DNA from: GWA2-66-18 sp964537395
GTDB taxonomy: Bacteria > Elusimicrobiota > Elusimicrobia > UBA1565 > UBA9628
Assembly: GCA_964537395.1 (NCBI GenBank)
Contig: CAZIBN010000003.1
Coordinates: 9,687 to 73,686 of the forward strand
Length of the DNA: 64,000 nucleotides
Direction: 5' to 3'
Numbering within the stretch: the first letter of the stretch is position 1; each line of letters opens with the position of its first letter. The notes below the pieces were generated by a model. The model had not been told where the DNA came from and searched no databases. It worked only from the letters and a program-made list of their open reading frames with translations. The translations under genes were made by a program, and so were the position numbers. Positions 32,068 through 40,852 of this stretch are shown here, in pieces.

Positions 32068-32073
32068 TAGATT
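32068..32073 (+). promoter_or_regulatory. -10 element of the aldo/keto reductase
   Basis: TAGATT, 7 nt before the ATG at 32081; the only -35-like sequence (TTTTAC, 32046-32051, 16-bp spacer) lies at the end of the palindromic element. Confidence 0.5.
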
Positions 32074-32080
32074 ATCGGGG

Positions 32081-33088
32081 ATGAAAGCGAGCGAAGTGTC
32101 GCTGAAGCTGCCGCACCGGCCGCTGGGGAAAACCGGCTTGTCGATCTCCGAGATCGGCTTCGGGGGCTGGGGCATCGGCAAGACCATGTGGGGGCCGACG
32201 GACGACCATGAGTCCATGCTCGCCCTGCACGCCGCCCTGGACTCGGGCATCAACTACTTCGACACGGCCTACGCCTATGGGCATGGTCACTCCGAGAGAC
32301 TGATCGCGCGCCTGTTCAAAGAAGCCGGCCGCCGCGCCGTCGTCTCCACGAAGGTGCCGCCGAAGAACATGGAGTGGCCCGGCCATCCGCGCGCGAAGCT
32401 GGCGCTCGTGTTCCCGCCGGACTGGGTGCGGCTCAGCGTCGAGCGGTCCCTGCGAAACCTGTCGAGCGACTCGGTCGATCTTTATCAGTTCCACGTGTGG
32501 CACGACTCCTGGCTCAAGGACCCGATGTGGCCCGCGCTCGCCGAGGAGATGGCCCGGCTAAAAACGGAAGGCAAGGTACGAAACTGGGGCGTCTCGATCA
32601 ACAATGACGACCCCGAATCCGCCGTGGAACTCGTAAAGACCGGCCTCGTCGGCGTCGTGCAGGTGCTGTTCAACATGTTCGATCAGCGCGCGGCCGACGC
32701 CTTGCTGCCTCTCTGCCGAGAGAAGGGCGTCGGCGTGATCGTGCGCTGCCCGTTCGACGAGGGGGGCCTGACCGGGATGCTGACGCCGGACACCCGCTTC
32801 GCGCCCGAGGATTTCCGCTCGCATTATTTCGGCGGCGAGCGGCTCGGGGAGACGTGCCGTCGCGCCGACCAGCTCGCGCGCACCGTGATCGGGCCCAAGG
32901 CGGAGACGCTCGCGTCCGGCGCGCTCAAGTACTGCCTCAGCTTCGACGCGGTCTCGACCGTGATCCCGGGCATGCGCCGCGTGTCGCACGTGACCTTCAA
33001 CGCGCGTGCCTGCGACGGGAAGTACTTCGACGCCGCCGAGCTCGCCGCCATCGCCAAGCAGCGCTGGGTGCGCGACTACTACCTTTAG
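32081..33088 (+). CDS. Aldo/keto reductase
   Basis: 335 residues, a standard AKR length. GKTGLSISEIGFGGWGIGKT opens the barrel; the catalytic set is Asp in YFDTAYAYGHG with its Tyr four residues later, Lys in VVSTKV, and His in QFHVWHD. C-terminal LASGALKYCLSFDAVSTVIP and GMRR form the NADPH pocket region. It should reduce aldehydes or ketones with NADPH; substrate unknown. Single-gene unit between a palindromic element and the TPR gene. Confidence 0.93.
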   Translation: MKASEVSLKLPHRPLGKTGLSISEIGFGGWGIGKTMWGPTDDHESMLALHAALDSGINYFDTAYAYGHGHSERLIARLFKEAGRRAVVSTKVPPKNMEWPGHPRAKLALVFPPDWVRLSVERSLRNLSSDSVDLYQFHVWHDSWLKDPMWPALAEEMARLKTEGKVRNWGVSINNDDPESAVELVKTGLVGVVQVLFNMFDQRAADALLPLCREKGVGVIVRCPFDEGGLTGMLTPDTRFAPEDFRSHYFGGERLGETCRRADQLARTVIGPKAETLASGALKYCLSFDAVSTVIPGMRRVSHVTFNARACDGKYFDAAELAAIAKQRWVRDYYL

Positions 33089-33107
33089 AGAAATGAATAA
33101 ACCGGTA

Positions 33108-33118
33108 GGCCTGACACC
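33108..33118. repeat. Solitary palindromic-element end
   Basis: GGCCTGACACC in the gap between the aldo/keto reductase and TPR genes, matching the inner end of copies A and B (GCCTGACCCC) and the one at 27851. Confidence 0.4.
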
Positions 33119-33125
33119 AATCGTA

Positions 33126-33154
33126 TTGAATTTGTAACACGTTCCCGGTATTCT
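33126..33154 (+). promoter_or_regulatory. Promoter of the TPR gene
   Basis: TTGAAT (33126-33131), 17-bp spacer, TATTCT (33149-33154), with the ATG 4 nt later. Confidence 0.65.
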
Positions 33155-33158
33155 CCAC

Positions 33159-36095
33159 ATGTTGAAGGTATTCCGATCGCTCGTGATGGCCGCTGCGGCC
33201 CTCGCCTTATTCGCGCCGTCTCTTCAGGCCGCGGACAAAGGCGCGGCGCGCCGCTTGCTGTCGGCGAGCGAGGCCCTCTACCGTCGAGGCGACTTCAAGG
33301 ACGCGATGCGCTCGGTCAACGAGGCGATCCTGGCCGACTCGCGCTACGCCGAAGCCTACGAGCTGCGCGCGCGGCTGTGGCACACGGCCGGCGACCTGAC
33401 CCGGCAGAAGGCGGACGCGCAGAAGGCGCTCGACATCTTCGGCGCCCGAAACAGCTCGCTGTCGGCCGATGAATTCGTCGCCCAGGGCGGAGCCCAGCTG
33501 CTGCTCGGCCGGACCGACAAGGCGCTCGACAGCTTCAACGCCGCGCTGAAGGCCGACCTCAAGTCGCCCGCAGCGCTGTACGCCCGCTCCCGGGTGTGGC
33601 GCGAGAAGGGGGACCTGACGAAGGCGCTCGCCGACCTCGATGGGGCGCTCAAGGGCTCGTCGAAGACGGCGCTGTGGCTGTTCTCGCGGGGGCGCGTCTA
33701 CTACGATAAAGGCGAGGACGCGAAGGCCGTAGCGGACCTGACCGCGTCGCTGCGCTCCAACAAGAATTTCACCTTGGCGTTCGCGCTCATCGGCTCAGCC
33801 ATGGCCCGGCAGGGCGACCTCAAGCGCGCGGCGAAGGCCTACGACCGCGCGATCGCGATCGATCCCGAATATCCCTACGCCTACCTCGGGCGCGCCGCGC
33901 TCAAGCTGAAGCAGGGCAACGAGGCCGGAGCGCTGAAGGATTTCGAGGAGGCCGTCCGCGCCGACGCCCAGGATTACGCGCCCTACTTCAACCGCGGCGA
34001 GATGCACTGGCGCGCCGGGCGCCGCGAGCAGGCCCTGTCCGACTTCCACAACTCGATGACCTCGAAGAAGATCACGCCCGAGGCCGCGCTCTCGATCGGC
34101 GACCGCTACCTGTCGCTTCAGCTCTGGAAGGACGCCGCGACCGCCTATGGCCGCGCGCGAGACCTCGGCGCCCCCGTTCCGGCGCTGATCCGCCGCGCGC
34201 GGGTGTACGAATCCGACAAGGACCCCAAGCGCGCGCTCGCCGATCTCGACGAGGCCGTCAAGCTCGAGCCCGAGAACGCCCCGCTGCTCGCCGCACGCGG
34301 GGGCCTGCTCGCGCGCATGGGGCAGGACAAGCCCGCGATCTCGGACCTCAACCGCGCCGTGCGCATGGCGCCCGCCGACACGGAGATCCTCGCGGCGCGC
34401 GCGAGCTTCTACGCCCGCGTCGAGAAGCCGACTTTGGCACTCGAGGACTTCACGAAGGCGATCGACATCGATCCGAGGTTCGCGGAGGCCTACAACGGCC
34501 GCGGCGCGCTGTACGCCAACGCCCTCAAGGAGCCCGAGAAGGCGCTGCGCGACGTCATGAAGGCCGTCGAGCTCAAGCCGCGCGAGCCGGGCTACCATTA
34601 CAACCTCGGCTCGCTGCGTCTGCGCAACCGCCTCTACTTCAAGGCGATCGATTCGTTCAACACCGCGCTGGCGCTGAAAGGTCCCGCGGCGCGCATACTC
34701 GAGCGCCGCGCCGACGCCGAATTCCAGATCGGAGACCACTCCGGCTCCATGCGCGACATCGAGGCCGCCCTCGAGAAGGACCCGCGCAACGCCGCGATCT
34801 ACGACACCCTCGGCCATATCCGCCTGCGCGCGCGCGACTACGAGCAGGCCGTGCGCGACCTCAGCCAGGCGCTCCAGCTCGACGACCGGCTCGCCAGCGC
34901 CTACCAGCACCGCGGCCTCGCCTACGGCTCGCTCGGGCAGCTCAAGGCCGCGCAGGCCGATTTCAAGAGGTCCCTCGAGCTCGAGCCGCGCTCGAAGGAC
35001 ACGTGGACCTACCTCTGCCAGGCCCGGCGCCTCGCGAAGGACCCGCGTGAGGCGCTCAAGGCCTGCGAGCGTGCCATCGAGCTCGACAGCCAGCACGGCC
35101 CCGCCTATCTTCATCGCGCGCTCGCCAGGTTCGCGCTGAAGCAGTACCCGCGCGCCATCGAGGACATCGACACCGCCTGGGCGCTCGGCACGCGCCGCGC
35201 CGAGGGCCTGATCGCGAAGGCCATCGCCCACGCCTCCGCGCGCCAGTACAAGGAGGCCCACCGCACCTATCTCCAGGCCATCGGCATGGACGCCTACGTC
35301 CGCAGCGCCTACATCGGCTTCGCGGCCGGCCATCCCGAAGGCAACGACTTCCTGTCCGCGATCGTGGACCTCGACGGGGTGATGCTCAAGGACCTCGGCG
35401 ATCCGTACGTGTTCATCCTTCGCGCCGACTCCCTGCACAACTCCGAGCAGTTCGACAAGGCCGTGCTCGAATACACGAAGGCCATGGAGATCGACGGCTC
35501 GGTCGCCGACGCGTACGTGGGCCGAGGCGTCTCGCTGACCGCGCAGGACGCGCTCGAGGCCGCCCAGCAGGATTTCGTGCGCGCCCTCGAGCTCGAGCCC
35601 AACGACGCGAACGCGCGCGTGAAGCTCGCCATCGTCCTCACGATGCGCCGCAACTATAAGGCCGCCGTCGGAGAGCTGGGGAAGGCCCTGCAGGCGGACC
35701 CCAAGAACGCCGAGGCCTACCTCCGCGCCGGGAACGTCCACTACTTCCTGAAGGATTACCCGAAGGCGCTCGAGAACTACTCGCTCGCGGTGAAGACCGA
35801 CCCGCTCGACCCCAACGCCCTCAACGGCCTCGGCCTCGGCTATTTCGCCCTGAAGCGCCAGGAGGACGCGCTCGAGAGCTTCTCCCGCGCGATCGCCGCC
35901 AACTCCCTCGTCGACCGCTACTACCGCAACCGCGCCTCGGTGTGGACCGCCTCCCAGAAGTTCGGCAACGCCGCGGGGGACTTCAAGACCGCGAGCATGG
36001 TCAATACCGATCCCACCGTCATCGACGAATACAAGCGGCTCATCGACGAAAGCGAAAGCCGCTCCGCGAAAGGCAAGTCCTCCGGCGGAATTTAG
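33159..36095 (+). CDS. Large exported tetratricopeptide-repeat protein
   Basis: 978 residues with a signal peptide (VMAAAALALFAPSLQAAD). Nearly the whole protein is about 25 TPR units of 34 residues, with typical A-helix/B-helix spacing (YAYLGRAALKLKQGNEAGAL, YAPYFNRGEMHWRAGRREQA, NALNGLGLGYFALKRQEDAL). It should form a periplasmic solenoid scaffold for protein complexes such as envelope assembly or secretion. No catalytic domain is visible. It ends in a short Ser/Lys-rich tail. The next gene, metF, starts 13 nt later with its own -10. Confidence 0.92.
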   Translation: MLKVFRSLVMAAAALALFAPSLQAADKGAARRLLSASEALYRRGDFKDAMRSVNEAILADSRYAEAYELRARLWHTAGDLTRQKADAQKALDIFGARNSSLSADEFVAQGGAQLLLGRTDKALDSFNAALKADLKSPAALYARSRVWREKGDLTKALADLDGALKGSSKTALWLFSRGRVYYDKGEDAKAVADLTASLRSNKNFTLAFALIGSAMARQGDLKRAAKAYDRAIAIDPEYPYAYLGRAALKLKQGNEAGALKDFEEAVRADAQDYAPYFNRGEMHWRAGRREQALSDFHNSMTSKKITPEAALSIGDRYLSLQLWKDAATAYGRARDLGAPVPALIRRARVYESDKDPKRALADLDEAVKLEPENAPLLAARGGLLARMGQDKPAISDLNRAVRMAPADTEILAARASFYARVEKPTLALEDFTKAIDIDPRFAEAYNGRGALYANALKEPEKALRDVMKAVELKPREPGYHYNLGSLRLRNRLYFKAIDSFNTALALKGPAARILERRADAEFQIGDHSGSMRDIEAALEKDPRNAAIYDTLGHIRLRARDYEQAVRDLSQALQLDDRLASAYQHRGLAYGSLGQLKAAQADFKRSLELEPRSKDTWTYLCQARRLAKDPREALKACERAIELDSQHGPAYLHRALARFALKQYPRAIEDIDTAWALGTRRAEGLIAKAIAHASARQYKEAHRTYLQAIGMDAYVRSAYIGFAAGHPEGNDFLSAIVDLDGVMLKDLGDPYVFILRADSLHNSEQFDKAVLEYTKAMEIDGSVADAYVGRGVSLTAQDALEAAQQDFVRALELEPNDANARVKLAIVLTMRRNYKAAVGELGKALQADPKNAEAYLRAGNVHYFLKDYPKALENYSLAVKTDPLDPNALNGLGLGYFALKRQEDALESFSRAIAANSLVDRYYRNRASVWTASQKFGNAAGDFKTASMVNTDPTVIDEYKRLIDESESRSAKGKSSGGI

Positions 36096-36101
36096 TAGAA
36101 T
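36096..36101 (+). promoter_or_regulatory. -10 element of metF
   Basis: TAGAAT, 7 nt before the GTG start at 36109. It begins directly after the TPR stop codon. Confidence 0.5.
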
Positions 36102-36108
36102 TCCCGCC

Positions 36109-36978
36109 GTGCAAGAGATCCCCGAGCTGTTCGGGAAGGGCCGCCCGCTCTTTTCGTTCGAATTCTTCCTGCCCAAGGCACCGGAAGATCTCGATAAATT
36201 CATCGCCGACGTCAAGGCGCTCAAAGACCTCAAGCCCGATTACGTGTCCCTGACCTACGGCGCGGGCGGCTCCGGCCGTGACCGGACCGTCGAGGCCGCG
36301 GGCCGGATCCAGAACGAGACGGGCCTCGTCACCGCCTGCCACCTGACGTGCATCGCGCACACCCGCGCGGAGATCGCCGCCGTGCTCGACCGCCTGGGCG
36401 CGCTCGGCATCCGCCACCTCGTGCCGCTGCGCGGCGACGCGCCCAAGGACCACCCCGTGCTCCCGCCTGGAGAGCGCGACTTCGGCTACGCCGCCGATCT
36501 GGTCTCCTTCGTCAAGAAGCGGGGGGGATTCCGGATGGCCGTCGCCGGCTATCCCGAGACGCACCCCGAGGCGGCGTCGCCCGAGGACGACCTTCGGCGC
36601 TTTGCGGCCAAGTGCGCGGCCGGCGGGGACTGGGCCATCACCCAGCTCTTCTTCGGCAGCAAGGACTACTTCGCCTTCGTCAAGCGCGCCCGCGGGCTGG
36701 GCGTGACCTTGCCCATCGTCCCGGGCATCATGCCGGTCACCGCCTACGCCCAGCTCAAGCGCTTCCAGTCGATGTGCGGCGCCCATATCCCCGACGAGCT
36801 CGAGGCCCGCATGGCCGCGGTCCAGGGAGACCCCGAAGCGGTGATCCGGGAGGGCGTCGAGTGGGGGGCGAGGCAGTGCCGCGAGCTCCTCGAGGGCGGC
36901 GCGCCGGGGATCCACTTCTACACCCTGAACCGCTCTCATTCCACGACCGAGATCCTCTCGCAGCTTCGCCGGGCATGA
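36109..36978 (+). CDS. metF: 5,10-methylenetetrahydrofolate reductase
   Basis: 289 residues from a GTG. FSFEFFLPKAPEDLDKFI at the N-terminus carries the catalytic Glu of FEFFxP; YVSLTYGAGGSGRDRTVEAA, HLTCIAHTRAEIAAVLDRLG, VPLRGDAPK and AVAGYPETHPEA are MetF signatures for FAD and folate binding. QLFFGSKDYFAFVKRARGLG and VPGIMPVTAYAQLKRFQSMC complete the barrel. It reduces 5,10-methylene-THF to 5-methyl-THF for methionine synthesis. Its stop overlaps the next ATG (ATGA). Confidence 0.95.
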   Translation: MQEIPELFGKGRPLFSFEFFLPKAPEDLDKFIADVKALKDLKPDYVSLTYGAGGSGRDRTVEAAGRIQNETGLVTACHLTCIAHTRAEIAAVLDRLGALGIRHLVPLRGDAPKDHPVLPPGERDFGYAADLVSFVKKRGGFRMAVAGYPETHPEAASPEDDLRRFAAKCAAGGDWAITQLFFGSKDYFAFVKRARGLGVTLPIVPGIMPVTAYAQLKRFQSMCGAHIPDELEARMAAVQGDPEAVIREGVEWGARQCRELLEGGAPGIHFYTLNRSHSTTEILSQLRRA

Positions 36979-38494
36979 CGGGCCGCGGGCTCGGCCTCCT
37001 CGCGCTGCTGGTCCTCGCGAGGACCGCCGGCGCCCGGCAATCGCCCGAGCCCCCGCCCGAGCTTCCCGGCGCGGTGATCGGGGAGATCCGCGTCGAGCGG
37101 GTGAACGTGTTCGACCCGACGGTCCCGGGCGAGGATTGGTGGCCGTTCCGCGTCGCCAACAAGATCCACTATCCGACCCGCGAGACGATCATCCGCAACG
37201 AGCTCCTGTTCGCGCCCGGCGAGGTCTGGGATCCGCTGAAGGTCATCCAGTCGGAACGAAACCTGCGCGCCAACGGCTCCTTCCGCCGCATCGACATCAT
37301 CCCGGTCAAGCGCGAGGACGGCCTGGTGGACGCGGTCGTGCGCAGCCAGGACAGCTGGACCACGAACCCGCGCTTCTCCGCGGGCACGGAAGGCGGCGAG
37401 AGCTTCTTCGGCCTCGGCCTCGAGGAAGGCAACATCCTCGGCTACGGCAAGAGCGTCGCCTTCGACTACGGCCGCACCGGGAACAAGACCGCGAGCTCCC
37501 TGAGCTACGGCGACCCGCGCTTCATGTCCACGCGCCTGGCGCTCAACGGGAGCTACTCCCGCGGCTCGACCGGAGACTCGGGCTCGGCGTCCTTGACGAG
37601 GCCTTTTTACGAGCTCGACTCCCACAACGCCTCGGCGGTGGCCTGGCAGCGCTCGGTCGCGGAGGCCTCCGTCTACCGGGACGCGTCGGAGTATTCACGC
37701 TTCCGCCAGCGGCGGCTGATCGCCGAGGCCTCGCTCGGGCACCGGCTCGAGGCGGACCGCTACTTCGTCCAGCGCGTCGAAGGCGGCTGGTACGCCGATC
37801 GCTCGCAGTACGAGCCCATGCCTTTGACCGCGCCGGGCTCCCTGCCGGTGGACCGGAACATGTCCGGCCCGACGCTCGGCTATTCCTGGGTGCAGCCGGA
37901 CTACATCAAGGAGAACTACATCGACCGCATGGAGCGCATCGAGGACTTCAACCTCGGCAACGAGCTCTCCGTCCGCGCCGGCTGGATGGGGGCCAAGACG
38001 GGCTCCGACCGGGACCGCGTGATCTTCAACGCCTCGAACCAGCAGGGCGTGAGCTTCGCGCCCGGCCGCTTCGCGATCGGCCGCGTCGNNNNNNNNNNNN
38101 NNNNNNNNNNNNNNNNNNNNNNNNNNNNNNNNNNNNNNNNNNNNNNNNNNNNNNNNNNNNNNNNNNNNNNNNNNNNNNNNNNNNNNNNCCCGGCGAGTGG
38201 TTCCACCTCGTGCGATTGGGCGCGGCCGTCTTCGTGGACAGCGGCCTCGTCGGCGCGGAGGGCACCAGCATGACGCTTCGCAACCTCAAATCCGACGTCG
38301 GCGCGGGCCTGCGCGCGGCCTCGACGCGCTCGCGCAGCGGCGGCGTGGCCCGCATCGACGTGGCCTACGCCCTCAACCGCGGCCCCGGCGGCGGCTCCAG
38401 ATGGGTCATCTCCATCAAGGGCGGCCAGGCCTTCAACCTATTCAACAGCGCGGCGCGCGGCGTCAACCAAAGCCCGCCCTCCCGCCTGAATTAG
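36975..38494 (+). CDS. BamA/Omp85-like outer-membrane barrel (interrupted by a gap)
   Basis: The ATG overlaps the metF stop. A signal peptide (GLGLLALLVLARTAGARQ) is followed by a POTRA-like domain (about 40-115: VNVFDPTVPGEDWWPFRVAN, ETIIRNELLFAPGEVWDPLK, FRRIDIIPV) and then barrel strands (FFGLGLEEGNILGYGKSVAF, TRLALNGSYSRGSTGDSG). After the 100-N gap at 38089-38188 the barrel resumes in another frame: LVRLGAAVFVDSGLVG, then GLRAA...ARIDVAYALNRGPGG. A real gap length of 3n+2 would join the frames. Omp85 proteins insert or translocate outer-membrane proteins; only one POTRA is visible, so it is not housekeeping BamA. Confidence 0.85.
38089..38188. other. Assembly gap (100 N) inside the barrel gene
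   Basis: Placeholder length; the flanks are in different frames, so the frameshift is an artefact of the gap size. Confidence 0.95.
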
Positions 38495-38522
38495 ATGTGT
38501 TTTTGCTAGGATAGCGCCTTAT

Positions 38523-39386
38523 ATGAGGAATACGCTTCTCCTCGCGGCCGTGGCGCTCGCCTGCTCCGGCTGCGTCTCCATCGACCGCTACGCCCTGCGC
38601 GTGACCGCCTCCATGCTCGAGCGCGGGCGCAAGGCCGCCCTCGAGGAGCCCGACTATCAGCTCGGCCGTGACGCGGTGGCCTCCCAGCTCAAGCTCATCG
38701 AGACCATGCTCGTCACCGAGCCGGAGAACCTCTCGCTGCGCCGCCTCGCCGCTGAGGGCTTCGGCGGCTACGCCTTCCTCTTCGTCGAGGACGCCGAGCC
38801 GAACCGGGCCAAGGGCCTTTACATCCGCGGCCGGGATCACGCGCTCGCGGCCTTGTCGCTCAAGTCCGTCTTCATCGGCCTGAAGGACAAGAACAGCGAG
38901 GATTTCGAGAAGGCGCTCAAGTGGGCGAAAAAAGAGGACGTGCCCGACCTGTTCTGGGCCGGCTTCGGCTGGGGGGGCATGATCAACCTCTCCAAGGACG
39001 ACGCATCCGCGCTCGCCGACCTTCCCAAGGTCGTGTTGCTCATGAAGCGCGTCTACGAGCTCAATCCGGCCTTCAATTTCGGCGGCGCCGACCTGTTCTT
39101 CGGCGTCTACTACGGCTCACGCCCCGCCATGCTCGGCGGCGATCCCGCCAAGGCCAAGGTCCATTTCGAGTGGGCGCATAAGATCACACGCGGCCAATAT
39201 CTGATGACGCACGTCCTCAACGCGCGCTGGTACGCCGTCGGCGTGCAGGACCGGGAGCTGTTCAGGCAGCTGCTGACGAAGGTCCTGGAATCGCCCTCCG
39301 GAGACCTCCCCGAGGCCCGGCTGACCGATGAAGCGGCGAAGAGGAAGGCCGCGATGTACCTGGAGAAGATCGATGACCTGTTTTAG
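38523..39386 (+). CDS. TatT-type TRAP-associated lipoprotein
   Basis: 287 residues. The lipobox is LACSGC with Cys21 after a short signal. The body is a TPR-like all-helical fold characteristic of the TRAP T-component: NLSLRRLAAEGFGGYAFLFV, then DVPDLFWAGFGWGGMINL, then NPAFNFGGADLFFGVYYGSR and AHKITRGQYLMTHVLNARWY. TatT trimers bind the DctP substrate-binding protein in Treponema and may pass hydrophobic ligands to it. Directly upstream of dctP, overlapping it by 14 nt, which confirms the assignment. Start preceded by a TAGGAT 10 nt upstream. Confidence 0.9.
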   Translation: MRNTLLLAAVALACSGCVSIDRYALRVTASMLERGRKAALEEPDYQLGRDAVASQLKLIETMLVTEPENLSLRRLAAEGFGGYAFLFVEDAEPNRAKGLYIRGRDHALAALSLKSVFIGLKDKNSEDFEKALKWAKKEDVPDLFWAGFGWGGMINLSKDDASALADLPKVVLLMKRVYELNPAFNFGGADLFFGVYYGSRPAMLGGDPAKAKVHFEWAHKITRGQYLMTHVLNARWYAVGVQDRELFRQLLTKVLESPSGDLPEARLTDEAAKRKAAMYLEKIDDLF

Positions 39387-40380
39387 ACCCCTGCTGCTGT
39401 CGCTCCTGCTCGCCGCGCCGGCCTCGGCGCAGACCGTGGCGATCAAGTTCGCGACCTTGGCGCCCGAAGGCTCCACCTGGATGAAGGTCCTCACCGAGCT
39501 GTCCAAGGACCTCGAGAAGGAGAGCGGCGGCAAGCTCAAGTTCAAGTTCTACGCCGGCGGCGTCGCGGGCGACGAGAAGGACGTGGTCAAGAAGATCCGC
39601 ATCGGGCAGCTGCACGCCGCGGGCTTCACCGGCGTGGGCCTCGGCGACGTCGCGCCCGAGACGCGCCTGCTCGACGCGCCGTGGCTGTTCCGCACGCGCG
39701 CGGAGCTTGAGAGCGTGCGCGCGAAATACGCCAAGGAGCTCGACGCCGCCGTCGAAAAGGGCGGCTTCGTCCTGCTCGGCTGGACCGACCTCGGCTCGGT
39801 GTACGTGTTCAGCAAGAACCCGATCGCCTCCCCCGAGGACATGAAGAAGGAGAAGATGTGGGTGTGGGAAGGCGACCCCATCGCACAGGCCGCGTATAAA
39901 GCACTCGGGGTTAATCCAATACCGCTGTCCATCGTGGACGTCATGCAGTCCCTGCAGACCGGGATGATCAACGGGGTGTACGGCCCGCCGCTGGGCGTCG
40001 TGGCGCTGCAGTGGCACTCGAAGGTCAAGCATATCTATCCAGTGCCCATCGCCGAGTCCACGGGCGCGGTGCTCGTCTCCAAGAAGTTCTTCGACGCCCT
40101 CCCCGTCGATCAGAAGAAGCTCCTGACCGAGCTGTCGGCCAAGCACCTCAAGCATCTCAACGATCTCACCAACATCGAGAACGACAAGGCCCTCGAGGCG
40201 CTGAAGAAGCAGGGGCTCGACCTCGCCGCCGATCCGGGCCCCGCGACGCGACGCAGGTACGAGGAGCTCGGCGCGGGCGCGCGCAAGGAGCTCGCGGGCA
40301 AGCTGTTCTCCGCGGAGCTGCTCGGGAAGTTCGAGAAGGAGCTCGCCGCCCTCCGTGCGCGATCAGCTAAGAAAAGCTGA
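39373..40380 (+). CDS. dctP: TRAP transporter substrate-binding protein (DctP, family 7 fold)
   Basis: About 335 residues from the ATG at 39373 (GGAGAAG Shine-Dalgarno). Signal peptide FRPLLLSLLLAAPASAQT, then IKFATLAPEGSTWMKVLTEL, ESGGKLKFKFYAGGVAGDEK, DVVKKIRIGQLHAAG and WVWEGDP, all DctP signatures. The conserved Arg that binds a ligand carboxylate in classical DctPs is replaced by the W/E region (KMWVWEGDPIAQAAYKALGV) as in TatT-associated members, implying a non-sialic, possibly hydrophobic ligand. The stop overlaps dctQ by 26 nt. Confidence 0.92.
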   Translation: MTCFRPLLLSLLLAAPASAQTVAIKFATLAPEGSTWMKVLTELSKDLEKESGGKLKFKFYAGGVAGDEKDVVKKIRIGQLHAAGFTGVGLGDVAPETRLLDAPWLFRTRAELESVRAKYAKELDAAVEKGGFVLLGWTDLGSVYVFSKNPIASPEDMKKEKMWVWEGDPIAQAAYKALGVNPIPLSIVDVMQSLQTGMINGVYGPPLGVVALQWHSKVKHIYPVPIAESTGAVLVSKKFFDALPVDQKKLLTELSAKHLKHLNDLTNIENDKALEALKKQGLDLAADPGPATRRRYEELGAGARKELAGKLFSAELLGKFEKELAALRARSAKKS

Positions 40381-40852
40381 GTCCGGCCTCGTTGCCGCGG
40401 AGGGCGCCATCTTAGTGGCGCTGCTCGCGGTCATGGTGACCTTGGCCTTCACGCAGGTCATCCTGCGCCATTTCGGCCTCGGCCTTCTATGGGGGGAGAC
40501 CGTGCTCAAGCAGCTCGTCCTGTGGACCGGCTTCATCGGGGCGGCGCTTGCGGCGGCAGGCGAGAAGCATTTCGCCTGGGAGGCCGCGCACGTCGGCGCT
40601 CCCGCGAGGCTCAAGCCCTGGCTCCGCCTCACGGCCAACCTGTCCGGCGCGGTGATCACCGCGATCCTGCTCAGCGCGTCGTGGACCTATTTCACGGATG
40701 ACCGCGCCTCGGGCGCGGAGCTCATGACGATCGGCGGCCTGGTCGTGAAGTCCTGGATCGCCTCGGCCGGCATCCCGCTCGGCTTCGCGCTGGTGCTGAT
40801 CCACATGCTGTTCAAGAGCGCCGACGCCGTAGCGGAGGCCTTCGGGCTGTGA
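40355..40852 (+). CDS. dctQ: TRAP transporter small permease (DctQ)
   Basis: 165 residues from a GTG. Four membrane helices: AILVALLAVMVTLAFTQVIL, GETVLKQLVLWTGFIGAALA, LTANLSGAVITAILLSASWT and SWIASAGIPLGFALVLIHML. The pattern RHFGLGLLWGE and GEKHFAWE is typical of DctQ. It forms the small membrane subunit with DctM, overlapping its GTG by 4 nt. Confidence 0.9.
   Translation: MRDQLRKAESGLVAAEGAILVALLAVMVTLAFTQVILRHFGLGLLWGETVLKQLVLWTGFIGAALAAAGEKHFAWEAAHVGAPARLKPWLRLTANLSGAVITAILLSASWTYFTDDRASGAELMTIGGLVVKSWIASAGIPLGFALVLIHMLFKSADAVAEAFGL

Noticed and set aside
33795..36233. 812-codon open frame on the minus strand opposite the TPR gene
   Set aside because: It is a GC-driven shadow with His/Arg/Gly-rich, domain-free sequence; the plus strand encodes clear TPR units.
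38040..38270. Frameshift in the BamA-like barrel gene
   Set aside because: The frame change coincides with a 100-N placeholder, so it reflects an unknown gap length rather than mutation.
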